The translations under genes were made by a program, and so were the position numbers. Positions 7,308-16,142 of a stretch of 37,184 nucleotides of DNA are shown here, piece after piece (the first letter of the stretch is position 1; the number at the start of each line of letters is the position of its first letter). A model generated the notes under the pieces. It did no database searches. It was not told the origin of the DNA and was given only the letters and a program-made list of their open reading frames with translations. Where the stretch lies: NCBI GenBank assembly GCA_029260375.1, contig JAJDDI010000062.1, positions 1 to 37,184 of the forward strand. Direction: 5' to 3'. Origin of the DNA: Phycisphaerales bacterium. Its GTDB lineage: Bacteria > Planctomycetota > Phycisphaerae > Phycisphaerales > UBA1924.

Positions 7308-9512
7308 ATGCCAAACACCACGTTCAAGTCCAAGCACCGTGTCGAGACCCAGCTCGGCGGCCGTACGTTCTCCATCGAGACCGGCTCCATCGCCAAGCTC
7401 GCCTCCTCGGCCGTCCTCGTCTCCCACGGCGAGACCACCGTCCTCGCCGCCGTCGTCCGCGCCAACCCCCGCCCGGGTCTGGACTTCTTCCCTATGCAGG
7501 TGGACTACCGCGAGCGCACCAGCGCCGCGGGCAAGTTCCCCGGCGGCTTCCGCAAGCGTGAGGGCGCTCCCAACGAGAAAGAAATCCTCACCATGCGGAT
7601 GATCGATCGCCCGATCCGCCCGCTCTTCCCCGAGGGCTTCATCGACGAGGTCCAGATCCAGTGCTGGGTCATGAGCCACGACGGCGAGAACGACGCCGAC
7701 GTCATCGCCGGCACCGCCGCCTCCGCCGCCCTCGCGCTCTCCGACGCCCCCTTCGACGGCCCGACCGCCACCGTCCGCGTCGCCCGCATCCACACCGACG
7801 ACGGCATCGCCCACGTCATCAACCCCACCGTCACCCAGCTCGACTACTCCGATCTCGACCTCGTGCTCACCGGGCACAAGGACGGCATCAACATGATCGA
7901 GGTCGGCGCCGCCGAGGTCGATGAGCAGGGAATCCTCGACGCCATGGAGTTCGGCTACGAGGAGATCAAGTCCCTCCTCACCATCATCGACGAGCTCGTC
8001 AGCAAGTGCGGTCAGGAGAAACGCCTCGGCGACAACGTCGTCACCATCCCCGACGACATCATGGCCCACGTTACCAGCGTGTGCGAGAAGGACATGACCG
8101 CCGCCCGCCAGATCCAGGGCAAGCACGACCGCGGCGCCAAGGTCGCCGAGCTCAAGAAGGCCCTCCTCGACAACCACTACCCCCTCAAGGAAGACACCAC
8201 CCCCGCCGTGGCCAACGAGTCCGCCACGCGGCGCTCCCACGCCAAGGAGGCCTTCCGCAAGCTCGAGAAGAAGGTCACCCGCAGGCTCATCGTCGAGTCC
8301 GGCAAGCGCGCCGACGGCCGCGGATACGACGAGATCCGCCCCCTCGAGATGCACACCGGCATCTTCGACCGCACCCACGGCTCCGCCTTCTTCCAGCGCG
8401 GCGAAACCCAGTCCCTCGTCACCTGCACCCTGGGCACCGGCAAGGCCGAGCAGATCGTCGACGGCCTCCTCCCCGAGTACTCCAAAAAGTTCTACCTCCA
8501 CTACAACTTCCCGCCCTACTGCGTCGGCGAGGCCGGACGCATCATGGGCCCGGGCCGCCGCGAGATCGGACACGGCGCCCTCGCCGAACGCTCCCTCCTG
8601 GGCATCCTCCCCAACCCCGACGAGTTCCCCTACACCATCCGCCTCGTCTCGGACATCACCGAGTCCAACGGCTCCTCGTCCATGGCCTCGGTCTGCGGCG
8701 GCTGCCTCGCCCTCATGGACGCCGGCGTCCCCATCCGCAACACCTGCGCCGGCATCTCCGTCGGACGCTTCACCGACGAGCAGGGCGGCTCCGAGGTCTT
8801 CGTCACCGACATCATCGGCGAGGAGGACTTCTTCGGCGACATGGACTTCAAGGTCTCGGGCACCCGCGAGGGCATCACCGGCATCCAGCTCGACCTCAAG
8901 GCCCGCGGCCTCAACCTCGACCAGGTCAAGGTCATCTTCCAGCAGGCCAAGGAAGGCCGCCTCGACATCATCAACCAGATCGAGAGCGTCATCCCCGAGC
9001 CCCGCGCCAAGATCTCCAACTACGCCCCGCGTCTGGTCACCATCAAAATCGACCCCGACAAGATCGGCAAGCTCATCGGGCCCGGCGGCAAGACCATCCG
9101 CGCCCTCCAGGACAAGTACGGCGTTGGCATCGACGTCGAAGACGACGGCACCGTCATCGTCTCCTCCCCCGACGCCTCCGGCATCGAGTCCGCACACGCC
9201 GAGATCTCCGCCCTCTGCGAAGAGGTCAAGCCCGGTACCATCTACGAGGGCAAGGTCGTCTCGACCAAGGACTTCGGCGCCTTCGTCGAGCTCATCCCCG
9301 GCACCGACGGCATGTGTCACATCTCCGAGCTCGCCGACGGCTACGTCGAGAAGGTCTCCGACGTCGTCAAGATCGGTGACGTTGTCCGCGTGAAGGTCAT
9401 CAACGTTGACGACCAGGGACGCATCAAGCTCAGCCGCAAGGCCGCGATTCTCGACGACGCCGCCAAGAACGGCGGCGCCGCCGAGCAGGCCGAAACGGCC
9501 AACGCCGACTGA
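7308..9512 (+). CDS. pnp: Polyribonucleotide nucleotidyltransferase (PNPase)
   Basis: The 734-residue enzyme phosphorolyses RNA 3' to 5' and is a core component of RNA-decay complexes. Domains in order are RNase PH-1 (about 12-145; GKFPGGFRKREGAPNEKEIL, RPIRPLFPEGF), the all-helical region (about 240-320), RNase PH-2 (about 335-550; FQRGETQSLVTCTLG, GPGRREIGHGALAERSL, SDITESNGSSSMASVCGG), KH (about 565-620; KIGKLIGPGGKTIRALQ) and S1 (about 635-705; GKVVSTKDFGAFVELIPGTD). All expected blocks are present and in frame. AAGGGA lies about 9 nt before the ATG. The 223-bp leader after the rpsO terminator (7085-7307) holds several small imperfect hairpins. PNPase is autoregulated through its leader in some bacteria, but no specific element could be recognised here. 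Confidence 0.97.
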   Translation: MPNTTFKSKHRVETQLGGRTFSIETGSIAKLASSAVLVSHGETTVLAAVVRANPRPGLDFFPMQVDYRERTSAAGKFPGGFRKREGAPNEKEILTMRMIDRPIRPLFPEGFIDEVQIQCWVMSHDGENDADVIAGTAASAALALSDAPFDGPTATVRVARIHTDDGIAHVINPTVTQLDYSDLDLVLTGHKDGINMIEVGAAEVDEQGILDAMEFGYEEIKSLLTIIDELVSKCGQEKRLGDNVVTIPDDIMAHVTSVCEKDMTAARQIQGKHDRGAKVAELKKALLDNHYPLKEDTTPAVANESATRRSHAKEAFRKLEKKVTRRLIVESGKRADGRGYDEIRPLEMHTGIFDRTHGSAFFQRGETQSLVTCTLGTGKAEQIVDGLLPEYSKKFYLHYNFPPYCVGEAGRIMGPGRREIGHGALAERSLLGILPNPDEFPYTIRLVSDITESNGSSSMASVCGGCLALMDAGVPIRNTCAGISVGRFTDEQGGSEVFVTDIIGEEDFFGDMDFKVSGTREGITGIQLDLKARGLNLDQVKVIFQQAKEGRLDIINQIESVIPEPRAKISNYAPRLVTIKIDPDKIGKLIGPGGKTIRALQDKYGVGIDVEDDGTVIVSSPDASGIESAHAEISALCEEVKPGTIYEGKVVSTKDFGAFVELIPGTDGMCHISELADGYVEKVSDVVKIGDVVRVKVINVDDQGRIKLSRKAAILDDAAKNGGAAEQAETANAD

Positions 9513-9540
9513 TCCCGCCTGGAATCCTTCCAAACACAAC

Positions 9541-9573
9541 GCCCCGGGCGCCCTCACAGGCTCCCGGGGCTTT
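9541..9573 (+). terminator. Terminator after pnp
   Basis: An 8-bp perfect stem GCCCCGGG / CCCGGGGC (9541-9548 and 9563-9570) with a 14-nt loop is followed by TTTCTCGTGG. The T-run is short but the position, 28 bp after the pnp stop, fits. Confidence 0.75.
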
Positions 9574-9604
9574 CTCGTGGTCTTGTCCTCATCCAGCTAT
9601 TGGT

Positions 9605-9632
9605 TTGACGCTGGCCCAAGGTCTGGTAATCT
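9605..9632 (+). promoter_or_regulatory. Promoter of the cold-shock gene with a long 5' leader
   Basis: TTGACG (9605-9610) and TAATCT (9627-9632) are spaced by 16 bp, a good sigma-70-type promoter. Transcription from about 9640 would leave a leader of roughly 168 nt before the cold-shock ATG at 9808. That length resembles the thermosensing leaders of E. coli cspA-type genes. The interval 9513-9807 holds nothing else beyond the pnp terminator. Confidence 0.65.
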
Positions 9633-9807
9633 GGGCGAGCCGTGCCCCCCAGGGCCGGATCCGCCTCTCGAGGCGTCCGCTTCACGGGGACACGCATGTC
9701 CGGCGGCTTGGTGGTCCAGTGAGCGGCGCGTTGTTGGCGTTGTCTCGTTTCCGGGGTGGACCGCAACTCTCGTTCCGCCGGGCGAGCATGACGCGGGGAT
9801 GTTGCTC

Positions 9808-10095
9808 ATGACCGAACAGCCGCTCAAACGAATCGAGGGCATCGAGGGCGTCGTGAAGTGGTTCGATCCACGCAAGGGCTTTGGCTTTATCGTCGGCCCC
9901 GAGGGTCAGGACATCTTTGCACATTTCACCGTCATCGACGGCGACGGCTTCCGCGCCCTCAAGGACGGCTCCAAGGTCAACTACGACGCCGAGGAGAGCG
10001 ACAAGGGCTGGCGTGCCACCCGCATCGCCCGCTCCGAGGAGGACCCCGAGGTCGTCGTCCCCCGACGCTCGTACTCGAGGTCGCCGCGCCGGTGA
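9808..10095 (+). CDS. Cold-shock domain protein with an Arg/Ser tail
   Basis: The product is 95 residues; typical Csp proteins have 65-70. The cold-shock domain (about 12-76) is an OB fold binding single-stranded nucleic acid, with GVVKWFDPRKGFGFIVG carrying RNP1 and QDIFAHFTVI carrying RNP2. The conserved aromatic and basic RNA-contact residues are in place. The extra C-terminal tail (about 77-95) is acidic, then ends in the Arg/Ser-rich RRSYSRSPRR. The ATG at 9808 is preferred because GGGGA lies 9 nt upstream; an in-frame ATG at 9799 is too close to it. A histidine kinase gene begins 19 bp downstream, so the two may share a transcript. Confidence 0.92.
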   Translation: MTEQPLKRIEGIEGVVKWFDPRKGFGFIVGPEGQDIFAHFTVIDGDGFRALKDGSKVNYDAEESDKGWRATRIARSEEDPEVVVPRRSYSRSPRR

Positions 10096-10114
10096 TCAGC
10101 AACGGAGCGTGGGC

Positions 10115-10948
10115 GTGAACGGGCTGGAGTTTGCGCTCGGGACGCTGCTCGGAGGCGCGATCGCGCTCGTCGCGTCCCGCTGGGCCGTGCGCCGCTCCGT
10201 CGCCCGCGCCCGCGTCGCCGAGCGCCGAGCCCGCACGGCCGAACGCCTCGCCGAGCTCGGCTCCATGACCCGCGGCCTGGCCCACGAGATCCGCAACCCC
10301 CTCTCCACCATCTCCCTCAACGCCCAGCTCGTGGGCGAGGGCGTCCAAGACCTCGACGCGCCCGAAGACGACAAGGCCACGCTCGCCCGAAGAACCCAGT
10401 CCCTCGCCCGCGAGGTCGAACGCCTGGGCGGCATCCTCGAGGACTTCCTTGAGTTCGCCGGCGAGCTCCGCATCGACAGCGCCCCGGTGGACCTCAACCG
10501 CGTCGCCGACGAGCTGGTGGACTTCTTCATGCCCCAGGCCGACGCCCAGCGCGTTCGCCTCCGCGCCGACCTCTCCAAGGACGCCCTGCGCTGCGAGATC
10601 GACACCCCGCACCTCAAGCAGGCGGTGCTCAACCTGATGCTCAACGCCGCCCAGGCGATGAACGCCGCCGGCCCCACCCGCGAACTCATCCTCCGCACCG
10701 AGCGCGGCCAGGACCCCGACCGCAGCCCCGTCGTCCGCCTCCACGTCATCGACACGGGCCCGGGCATCCCCGAGGGCAAACGCGACGAGATCTTCAGGCC
10801 CTATATCACCACCAAAGCGGGGGGGACCGGCCTGGGCCTGCCCACCGCCCGACGCATCATCGAGGCCATGGGCGGGCGCATCGACCTGCACTCCGAGCCC
10901 GGCATCGGCGCCGATTTCACCCTCACCTTCCCCGAGATCACGACCTGA
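10115..10948 (+). CDS. Membrane-anchored sensor histidine kinase
   Basis: This 277-residue kinase has a single N-terminal membrane span (about residues 4-22) and no evident sensor domain. The order is span, short basic coiled linker, HisKA with H-box GLAHEIRNPLSTISLNAQLV (phospho-accepting His57), then HATPase_c with N-box LNLMLNAAQAMN, G1 DTGPGIP, F-like region IFRPYITTK and G2 GGTGLGLPTARRI. All residues needed for ATP binding appear intact. The GTG at 10115 is chosen because GGAG sits 7 nt upstream. No response regulator is adjacent, so its partner is unknown. Similarity is to the NtrB-like group of soluble-signal kinases. Confidence 0.9.
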   Translation: MNGLEFALGTLLGGAIALVASRWAVRRSVARARVAERRARTAERLAELGSMTRGLAHEIRNPLSTISLNAQLVGEGVQDLDAPEDDKATLARRTQSLAREVERLGGILEDFLEFAGELRIDSAPVDLNRVADELVDFFMPQADAQRVRLRADLSKDALRCEIDTPHLKQAVLNLMLNAAQAMNAAGPTRELILRTERGQDPDRSPVVRLHVIDTGPGIPEGKRDEIFRPYITTKAGGTGLGLPTARRIIEAMGGRIDLHSEPGIGADFTLTFPEITT

Positions 10949-10959
10949 CGACCTGCCTC

Positions 10960-11074
10960 TACAGATGCGGGTGCCGTGGTCTGACGAGCGGAAGCGAGGA
11001 AGGCCACGCCAGGACGACCACCAGAACCTCGTGGCCTTCGCCCCAGGCTCAGACCACGCCACCTTACAGATGCG
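10960..11074. mobile_element. MITE-like palindromic element flanked by direct repeats
   Basis: The element (10970-11063, 94 bp) ends in 15-bp inverted repeats with one mismatch (10970-10984 and 11049-11063). Internal 10-bp inverted arms GAAGGCCACG (10999-11008) and CGTGGCCTTC (11030-11039) follow. The 10-bp sequence TACAGATGCG occurs immediately left (10960-10969) and one base beyond the right end (11065-11074), as a target-site duplication would. The right copy is the 3' end of the tryptophan dioxygenase gene, including two bases of its stop codon. No transposase is encoded. A related half element lies at 34376-34406. Confidence 0.6.
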
Positions 11075-11894
11075 TCCGCACGTCCCACAGCTCCGGGAAG
11101 AACACGTGGTCGATCATCTTCCGCAGGAACGGCACGCCCGATGACCCGCCCGTCCCCGTCTTGAACCCGATCACCCGGGCCACGACCTTCAGGTGCCGGA
11201 ACCGCCACAACGCGAACTGCTCCTCGACGTCCACCAGCTTCTCGCACATCTCGTACGCGTCCCAGTGCTTCTCCGGGTTCTGGTAGATCCCCTTGAACAC
11301 TTCGACGACCTGCGCGTTCGCCTCGTGCGCCTCGCTCACGTCCCGCGCGAGCAGTTCCCGCGGGATCGCAAACCCGCGCCGCGCCAGATGCCGCAGAAAC
11401 TCGTCGTAGACGCTCGGGGCTTCCAAGGCCTTTGTCAGCGCCGCCGTCGCCTCCGGGTCGTGCGCGTGCACCCGCAGCATCGCCCGGTCCTTGTTGCCCA
11501 TCATGAACTCAATCCGCCGGTACTGCGCACTCTGGAAGCCCGAGCCCGTCCCCAGCACGTGCCGGAACTGGACATACTCGCTGGGCGTGAGCGTCGCCAG
11601 CACGTCCCACTGGCTCAGCAACTGGTGCTGGATGTGCTTGACCCGCGCCAGGATCTTGAAGCTCGACTCCAGCTCGTCCGAGCGGATGTAGCCCATCGCC
11701 TCGCCCAGCTCGTGGATCACCAGCTTCATCCACAGCTCGCTCGTCTGGTGCTGGATGATGAACAGCAGCTCGTCGTGGTGGTCCGAGCGTGGGTGCTGGG
11801 ACGAGAGGAGGCGGTCCAGGTCCAGATACCCGCTGTAGGTGACCTTGCCGCCAAGGTCGGTGTGGATTCCCGGTTCCAGCTCGCGTGCGCTCAT
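11064..11894 (-). CDS. kynA: Tryptophan 2,3-dioxygenase
   Basis: The 276-residue haem enzyme oxidises L-tryptophan to N-formylkynurenine, the first step of the kynurenine pathway. The family signature is clear: [35 protein letters not shown] with the active-site histidine, [19 protein letters not shown], and the C-terminal [20 protein letters not shown] followed by [10 protein letters not shown]. The histidine in WRFRH occupies the position of the haem ligand in the family. Length fits bacterial TDO. No kynureninase or formamidase gene is beside it. A MITE-like element abuts its stop codon. The gene is divergent from the methyltransferase across only 40 bp. Confidence 0.95.
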   Translation of the reverse strand: MSARELEPGIHTDLGGKVTYSGYLDLDRLLSSQHPRSDHHDELLFIIQHQTSELWMKLVIHELGEAMGYIRSDELESSFKILARVKHIQHQLLSQWDVLATLTPSEYVQFRHVLGTGSGFQSAQYRRIEFMMGNKDRAMLRVHAHDPEATAALTKALEAPSVYDEFLRHLARRGFAIPRELLARDVSEAHEANAQVVEVFKGIYQNPEKHWDAYEMCEKLVDVEEQFALWRFRHLKVVARVIGFKTGTGGSSGVPFLRKMIDHVFFPELWDVRTHL

Positions 11895-11934
11895 GCCGCC
11901 ATGCTACGCGCCCCCTCGCCGCTAGACTTGCCCC

Positions 11935-12852
11935 ATGAGCCTGGACACCGCCCGCCCCGACAGCGCCACAGCCGATCACCTGCCCGCGCTCGACGCCCTG
12001 CGGGGGCTCATGCGCCGCTTCACCACCGATCACCTCGTCGGGATCACGCCCGAGGACTTCCAGCACAGCCTGCTCGCCCGAATCGGCACGATCGACAGCG
12101 ACGTCGAGGGCTACGACGACCCCGCCCGCCAGCGCGACCTCTCCATCAAGTTCCGATTCGGGCATGACCACGACTTCGGCGCCTTCAAGCTCGACGGCCA
12201 GATGGGCCAGCGCCACCTCGAACTCCTCGCCTCCTTCATCGACCGCCTGGGCGCGCTTCCCACGGACCTCACCGGCAAGCGCGTGCTCGACATCGGCTGC
12301 TGGACCGGGGGCGCCTGCCTCGCCCTCGCCGCCATGGGCGCCCAGGTCGTCGCCATCGAAGAGGTCCGCAAGTACGCCACCTGCGCCCAGGACATTGCCA
12401 ATGCCTTCGGACTCCAGGACCAGATCCGCGTCCTGCCCCTGTCCCTCTACGAGCTGACCGGAGAAGAGCACCAGGACGCGTACGACTACGTCCTCTTCGC
12501 CGGCGTGCTCTACCACCTGACCGACCCCGTTCTCGCCCTCCGCCACTGCTTCAACGCGCTGCGCGACGGCGGGACCTGCCTCATCGAGACCGCCGGCATC
12601 GACGACCAGGCCTCCACCTGCCGCTACGAAGGCCCCGGCGTCTTCCACGCCGGCAGCGAGTCCGAACTCAACCGCTCCGGCTGGAACTGGTTCCTGCCCA
12701 GCGCCCCGGCACTCCGCCGCATGATCGCCGACGCCGGGTTCGCCGACGTCCATGTCCAGGGCCCCTCGGACAACCGCCTCCTCGCCAGGGCCAGGCGCGA
12801 CACGCACACCGACATGCTCCGGGCGGGCCTGAGCGTGCCCCACGTCAGGTAG
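11935..12852 (+). CDS. Class I SAM-dependent methyltransferase, CmoB-like
   Basis: This 305-residue protein has the Rossmann methyltransferase motif I VLDIGCWTGGACLALAAMG, an acidic loop (VVAIEEV) and a post-motif YDYVLFAGVLYHLTDPVLAL. The C-terminal region, with RYEGPGVFHAGSESELNR and NWFLPSAPALRRMIADAGF, resembles the DUF1698/CmoB group, which modifies wobble uridine in tRNA. The usual CmoB N-terminal signature (KW.G.F) is not evident, so I do not assign the tRNA function. Relatives of this type are also found modifying glycans. The following genes on the strand are a TIM-barrel enzyme and queG, another tRNA wobble-base enzyme, but gaps of 93 and 22 bp make co-transcription only possible. 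Confidence 0.8.
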   Translation: MSLDTARPDSATADHLPALDALRGLMRRFTTDHLVGITPEDFQHSLLARIGTIDSDVEGYDDPARQRDLSIKFRFGHDHDFGAFKLDGQMGQRHLELLASFIDRLGALPTDLTGKRVLDIGCWTGGACLALAAMGAQVVAIEEVRKYATCAQDIANAFGLQDQIRVLPLSLYELTGEEHQDAYDYVLFAGVLYHLTDPVLALRHCFNALRDGGTCLIETAGIDDQASTCRYEGPGVFHAGSESELNRSGWNWFLPSAPALRRMIADAGFADVHVQGPSDNRLLARARRDTHTDMLRAGLSVPHVR

Positions 12853-12945
12853 AACGCCCCCCCCGGATCGACCCCGCCCCCCAACGCGATACGATGCTCT
12901 GCACGCCCCGCCCCCGTGGGGCGGTTGACCACAGCAGGAGCCCCG

Positions 12946-13800
12946 ATGAAGCCCGCATTCTCAACCGTCGCCTGCCCCGAGTGGACCCTCGAGGACGTCG
13001 CCGAGTTCGCCGGCGGCGCCGGCTACCAGGGCGTCGAGCTGCGCACTTTCGGGCACGGCTCGACCGACCTGGCCTGCGACCCCTGCAAGACCGGCCCCGC
13101 CAAGATCCGCGACCTCTTCGAGGACGCCGGCGTCACCCCTCTCTGCCTCGCCAGCTCCATCCGATACGACAAGCCCGTCTGGCCCCCGATCATCGGGCAC
13201 GCCATCGCCGACACCGAGCGCCCCGTCCGCGAGACCAAGGCCCTTGTCGAGGTCGCCGCCCAGTGCGAGGTCGGCGCCGTCCGTGTCTTCGCCTTCGAGC
13301 TGCCCCCGGGCGAGAAGCGCGAGAAGGGGATCAAACGCGTGCTCGAACGCCTCCAGCTCGCCCTGACCACCTGCAAGAACACGGGCGTCAAGCTCATCCT
13401 CGAGAACGCAGGCTCCTTCCCCCTCGCCGAGGACATCGGCGAGATCATCGAACGAGCCAACAGCCCCCTGCTCTACGCCGCCTACAACCCCGCCGTCGCC
13501 CAGTCCCACGGCGAGGACCCTGTCCAGGGCGCCCGCACGCTCGGCGCCCGCCTCTGGTCCGTCAAGCTCGCCGACTACCGCGACGCCACGCCCGTCACCC
13601 TGGGCGAGGGCGACCTCGACGCCGAGCAGCTCGTCAGCGAGCTGGCCCGCTCCAGATTCCCCGGCTGGCTCGTCTACGAGTGGCCCCGCCTCTGGCTGCG
13701 CGAACTCGGCGACCCCACCGACCAGCTCACCGACGCCTGCGAGAAGATCTACCGCTGGATCGGCGACGCGACGCCCAGCCCCGCCGCCGTCGCCCGCTAA
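12946..13800 (+). CDS. Sugar phosphate isomerase/epimerase-like TIM barrel (AP endonuclease family 2 fold)
   Basis: The 284-residue protein starts MKPAFSTVACPEWTLEDVAE and GYQGVELRTFG, the typical first two strands of the xylose-isomerase-like TIM barrel. Metal-ligand positions are suggested by KLILENAGSF (Glu), AAYNPAVAQSHGEDP and WSVKLADYRD. The last strand is WLVYEWPRLW, with a Glu. The substrate cannot be deduced. The ATG at 12946 is preferred: CAGGAG ends 5 nt upstream, preceded by a small hairpin (CCGCCCC-CGT-GGGGCGG, 12908-12924). The stop is 22 bp before queG, so the pair is probably co-transcribed. Confidence 0.82.
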   Translation: MKPAFSTVACPEWTLEDVAEFAGGAGYQGVELRTFGHGSTDLACDPCKTGPAKIRDLFEDAGVTPLCLASSIRYDKPVWPPIIGHAIADTERPVRETKALVEVAAQCEVGAVRVFAFELPPGEKREKGIKRVLERLQLALTTCKNTGVKLILENAGSFPLAEDIGEIIERANSPLLYAAYNPAVAQSHGEDPVQGARTLGARLWSVKLADYRDATPVTLGEGDLDAEQLVSELARSRFPGWLVYEWPRLWLRELGDPTDQLTDACEKIYRWIGDATPSPAAVAR

Positions 13801-13822
13801 ACCAGCACCCCCCGAGCGGCGC

Positions 13823-14908
13823 ATGACCCCACAGCCCGACGAGACCGCGCGCCACCACGCCGACCGACTGGTCGAGCTGGCCCGTTCACTGGGCTTCGCC
13901 CGTGTCGGCGTCTGCGACGCCTCGCCCAGCGAGCACGAGGCCGATCTCCACACCTGGCTCGAATCCGGCGCCCAGGGCTCGATGGCCTACCTCCAGCGCA
14001 ACAACGACATCCGCACAAACCCGGGCAAACTCATCCACAACGCCCGCTCGTTCCTCATCGTCGCCGACCAGTACGCCACGCGCAACGACCCGCCCGACAC
14101 CCCCGACCCCGCCCGCGGACGCATCGCCCGCTACGCCCGCGGGCGCGACTACCACAAGGTCATGAAGAATCGTCTGCACGAGCTGTGCGACCGCGCCAGC
14201 CAGCTCCACCCGGGCGAGACCTTCCGCGCCTTCGTCGACACCGCCCCCGTCCCCGAGCGCGAGCTGGCCACCCGCGCGGGCATCGGCTGGACCGGCAAGC
14301 ACACCCTCGTCCTCCACCCCCGCCTCGGCTCCTACCTCCTTCTGGGAGGCATCGCCACCACGCTCGACCTCACCCCCCCCGAGCGTCAGAAACCCGTCGC
14401 CGACCACTGCGGCTCCTGCACCCGCTGCATCGACGCCTGCCCGACCGACGCCATCACGCCCTACCGCGTCAACGCCTCGCGCTGCATCTCCTACCTCACC
14501 ATCGAACGCCGCGCCCCCATCGACCCCCGGTTCCACGAGTCGATGGGCGATTGGATCTTCGGCTGCGACATCTGCCAGGAAGTCTGCCCCCACAACTCCC
14601 CCCGCCCGCCCGGCGCCGGCGTCGGGCGCACACACCCCGCCTACACACCGGTGCGAGACAGCTTCGACCTGCTCGAGATCCTGGGCTGGACCGACAACGA
14701 CCGCGCCGCCGCCTTCCGCGCCGCCTCCCTCAAACGCGCCACCCTCCCCATGATGAAACGCAACGCGGTCATCGCCGCCGGCGCCGCGCTGCGCACGTCC
14801 CCCCAGCCGCAACTGCGCGCCCGCATCGAGTCACTGCAAAGCGACGAGCGTGAAGACCCCATCGTCCGTCAGGCCGCCGCGGACGTGCTCGCGTCGCTGG
14901 GCGCCTGA
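13823..14908 (+). CDS. queG: Epoxyqueuosine reductase QueG
   Basis: The 361-residue enzyme catalyses the last step of queuosine synthesis in tRNA, reducing epoxyqueuosine with cobalamin and two [4Fe-4S] clusters. The N-terminal half has the QueG pattern GFARVGVCDA, HTWLESGAQGSMAYLQRN, RIARYARGRDYHKVMKNRL and DTAPVPERELATRAGIGWTG. The ferredoxin-like part has CGSCTRCIDACPTDAI and CDICQEVCPHNS, giving eight cysteines for two clusters. A C-terminal HEAT-like stretch follows. Length matches the family (E. coli about 379). The last 40 bp overlap the 3' end of the convergent membrane-protein gene. Confidence 0.95.
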   Translation: MTPQPDETARHHADRLVELARSLGFARVGVCDASPSEHEADLHTWLESGAQGSMAYLQRNNDIRTNPGKLIHNARSFLIVADQYATRNDPPDTPDPARGRIARYARGRDYHKVMKNRLHELCDRASQLHPGETFRAFVDTAPVPERELATRAGIGWTGKHTLVLHPRLGSYLLLGGIATTLDLTPPERQKPVADHCGSCTRCIDACPTDAITPYRVNASRCISYLTIERRAPIDPRFHESMGDWIFGCDICQEVCPHNSPRPPGAGVGRTHPAYTPVRDSFDLLEILGWTDNDRAAAFRAASLKRATLPMMKRNAVIAAGAALRTSPQPQLRARIESLQSDEREDPIVRQAAADVLASLGA

Positions 14909-16125
14909 GCGCCCCTCGGCAGCGTCAGCCGGCTCAGCAGCACGATCGCCAGCCCCGGCGCCAGCCACAGCTCCTGCCCCGCGATAAACCCCATCCAGAA
15001 CATCGGCGCCGCCACCGACGTCGCAAACGCAAGCGTCCGACCCTTGCGCCGTCCGCTCGCGCCCCCCAGCCCCGAGTGCCCGTCGCGCGTCGGGATCATC
15101 GCGATCCACACGTACGCCGGGAACACCAGCCCGTAGAACGCCATGAAACACCGGTAGATCACCTCGCCCGCGGGCATGTCGCCAACCCCGGGCAGCTGCC
15201 CCTGGAAGATCCCCAGCACCACCGCCATGGCCCCCAGCCCCAGCGTCGCCAGCGCCCCCGCCGCGTTGCCCGTCGCCCGGATCCGGTGCTGGTGCACGAT
15301 CACCGTAAACACGAGCTGCACCAGCACGTGAACCAGCACCGCCACCAGCGCCCACGCCGCGATCGAGGGCGCCCCGCCGCCCCCGCCCAGCGCGTGCAGG
15401 AACAGCCCCGAGTACACCAGCGTCAGCACGATCATCGCCAGAAAGAACACCCCGAACCCGAGCGTGAACGCGACCCGGGCGCCGGTGGGGGAGGTCTGCT
15501 GACGGGCGTGGTGGAACGTCAGATCCAGATACGGGCACAACGCAAACCCGAACAGACACACCGGCGCCAGCCACAGCAGCTCATCCGATCGCGCCGTCTC
15601 GACCAGCACACCAGCCCCCGTGGGCGTCGGCTGCCCGTTCACCAGCAGCAAGACCAGCACCCCGATCGAGACCAGCCACACCAGCAACGACCCCAGCGCG
15701 ATGGGCCGGTCACCGCGCCGCACCGCCCGGCGCAACCCCACCGCCGCCCCCAGCCCGGCGAGCCCCAGCACGAGCACCCCCCAGTCCGGGATCGCCGCCG
15801 CCGGCGCCGTGCCCAGCCCCCGGATCAGCGACAGCAGCCACAGCAGAAAGTACAGATGAAACGCGATTGTCACGGCGCTGAACGCGCCCATCGCCCGCGC
15901 GTGCTTCTCGACCAGCCGCCCGCTCAGACCCGGCGCCCGCAGCGTCCACCCCATCGCCCCCGCGCCCACGATATTGGGAAGCGCAAACGCCAGATACCCC
16001 GGCAGCCCGTAGTCGCGCACGAGCAGGATCGGCAGGAACATCCCGATGCACCACGTCCAGCTCACACCCAGGTACAAGCCCCACAGCACGGGGTGAACGG
16101 GTCGAGTCGTCGCCTGGTCAGCCAT
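14869..16125 (-). CDS. Polytopic membrane protein of unknown function
   Basis: The 418-residue product is strongly hydrophobic, with about 10 to 11 predicted spans, beginning WGLYLGVSWTWCIGMFLPIL and AFALPNIVGAGAMGWTL. The early motif, a helix break followed by LPNIVGAGAMGW, is reminiscent of the APC/SSS transporter fold, but no transport signature could be confirmed. A histidine-containing loop (TFHHARQQTSPTGAR) and a basic, Gly-rich cytosolic loop near residue 365 are visible. Its 3' end overlaps queG by 40 bp on the opposite strand. It lies 17 bp downstream of the DUF4442-like gene. No function is proposed. Confidence 0.8.
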   Translation of the reverse strand: MADQATTRPVHPVLWGLYLGVSWTWCIGMFLPILLVRDYGLPGYLAFALPNIVGAGAMGWTLRAPGLSGRLVEKHARAMGAFSAVTIAFHLYFLLWLLSLIRGLGTAPAAAIPDWGVLVLGLAGLGAAVGLRRAVRRGDRPIALGSLLVWLVSIGVLVLLLVNGQPTPTGAGVLVETARSDELLWLAPVCLFGFALCPYLDLTFHHARQQTSPTGARVAFTLGFGVFFLAMIVLTLVYSGLFLHALGGGGGAPSIAAWALVAVLVHVLVQLVFTVIVHQHRIRATGNAAGALATLGLGAMAVVLGIFQGQLPGVGDMPAGEVIYRCFMAFYGLVFPAYVWIAMIPTRDGHSGLGGASGRRKGRTLAFATSVAAPMFWMGFIAGQELWLAPGLAIVLLSRLTLPRGAQAPSDASTSAAA

Positions 16126-16142
16126 GATCGGAGATCACCGGC

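Noticed and set aside
7194..9557. A 787-codon open frame antisense to pnp
   Set aside because: Its Gly/Val/Asp/Leu-rich composition mirrors pnp codons; no domain or start signal fits, and pnp is certain.
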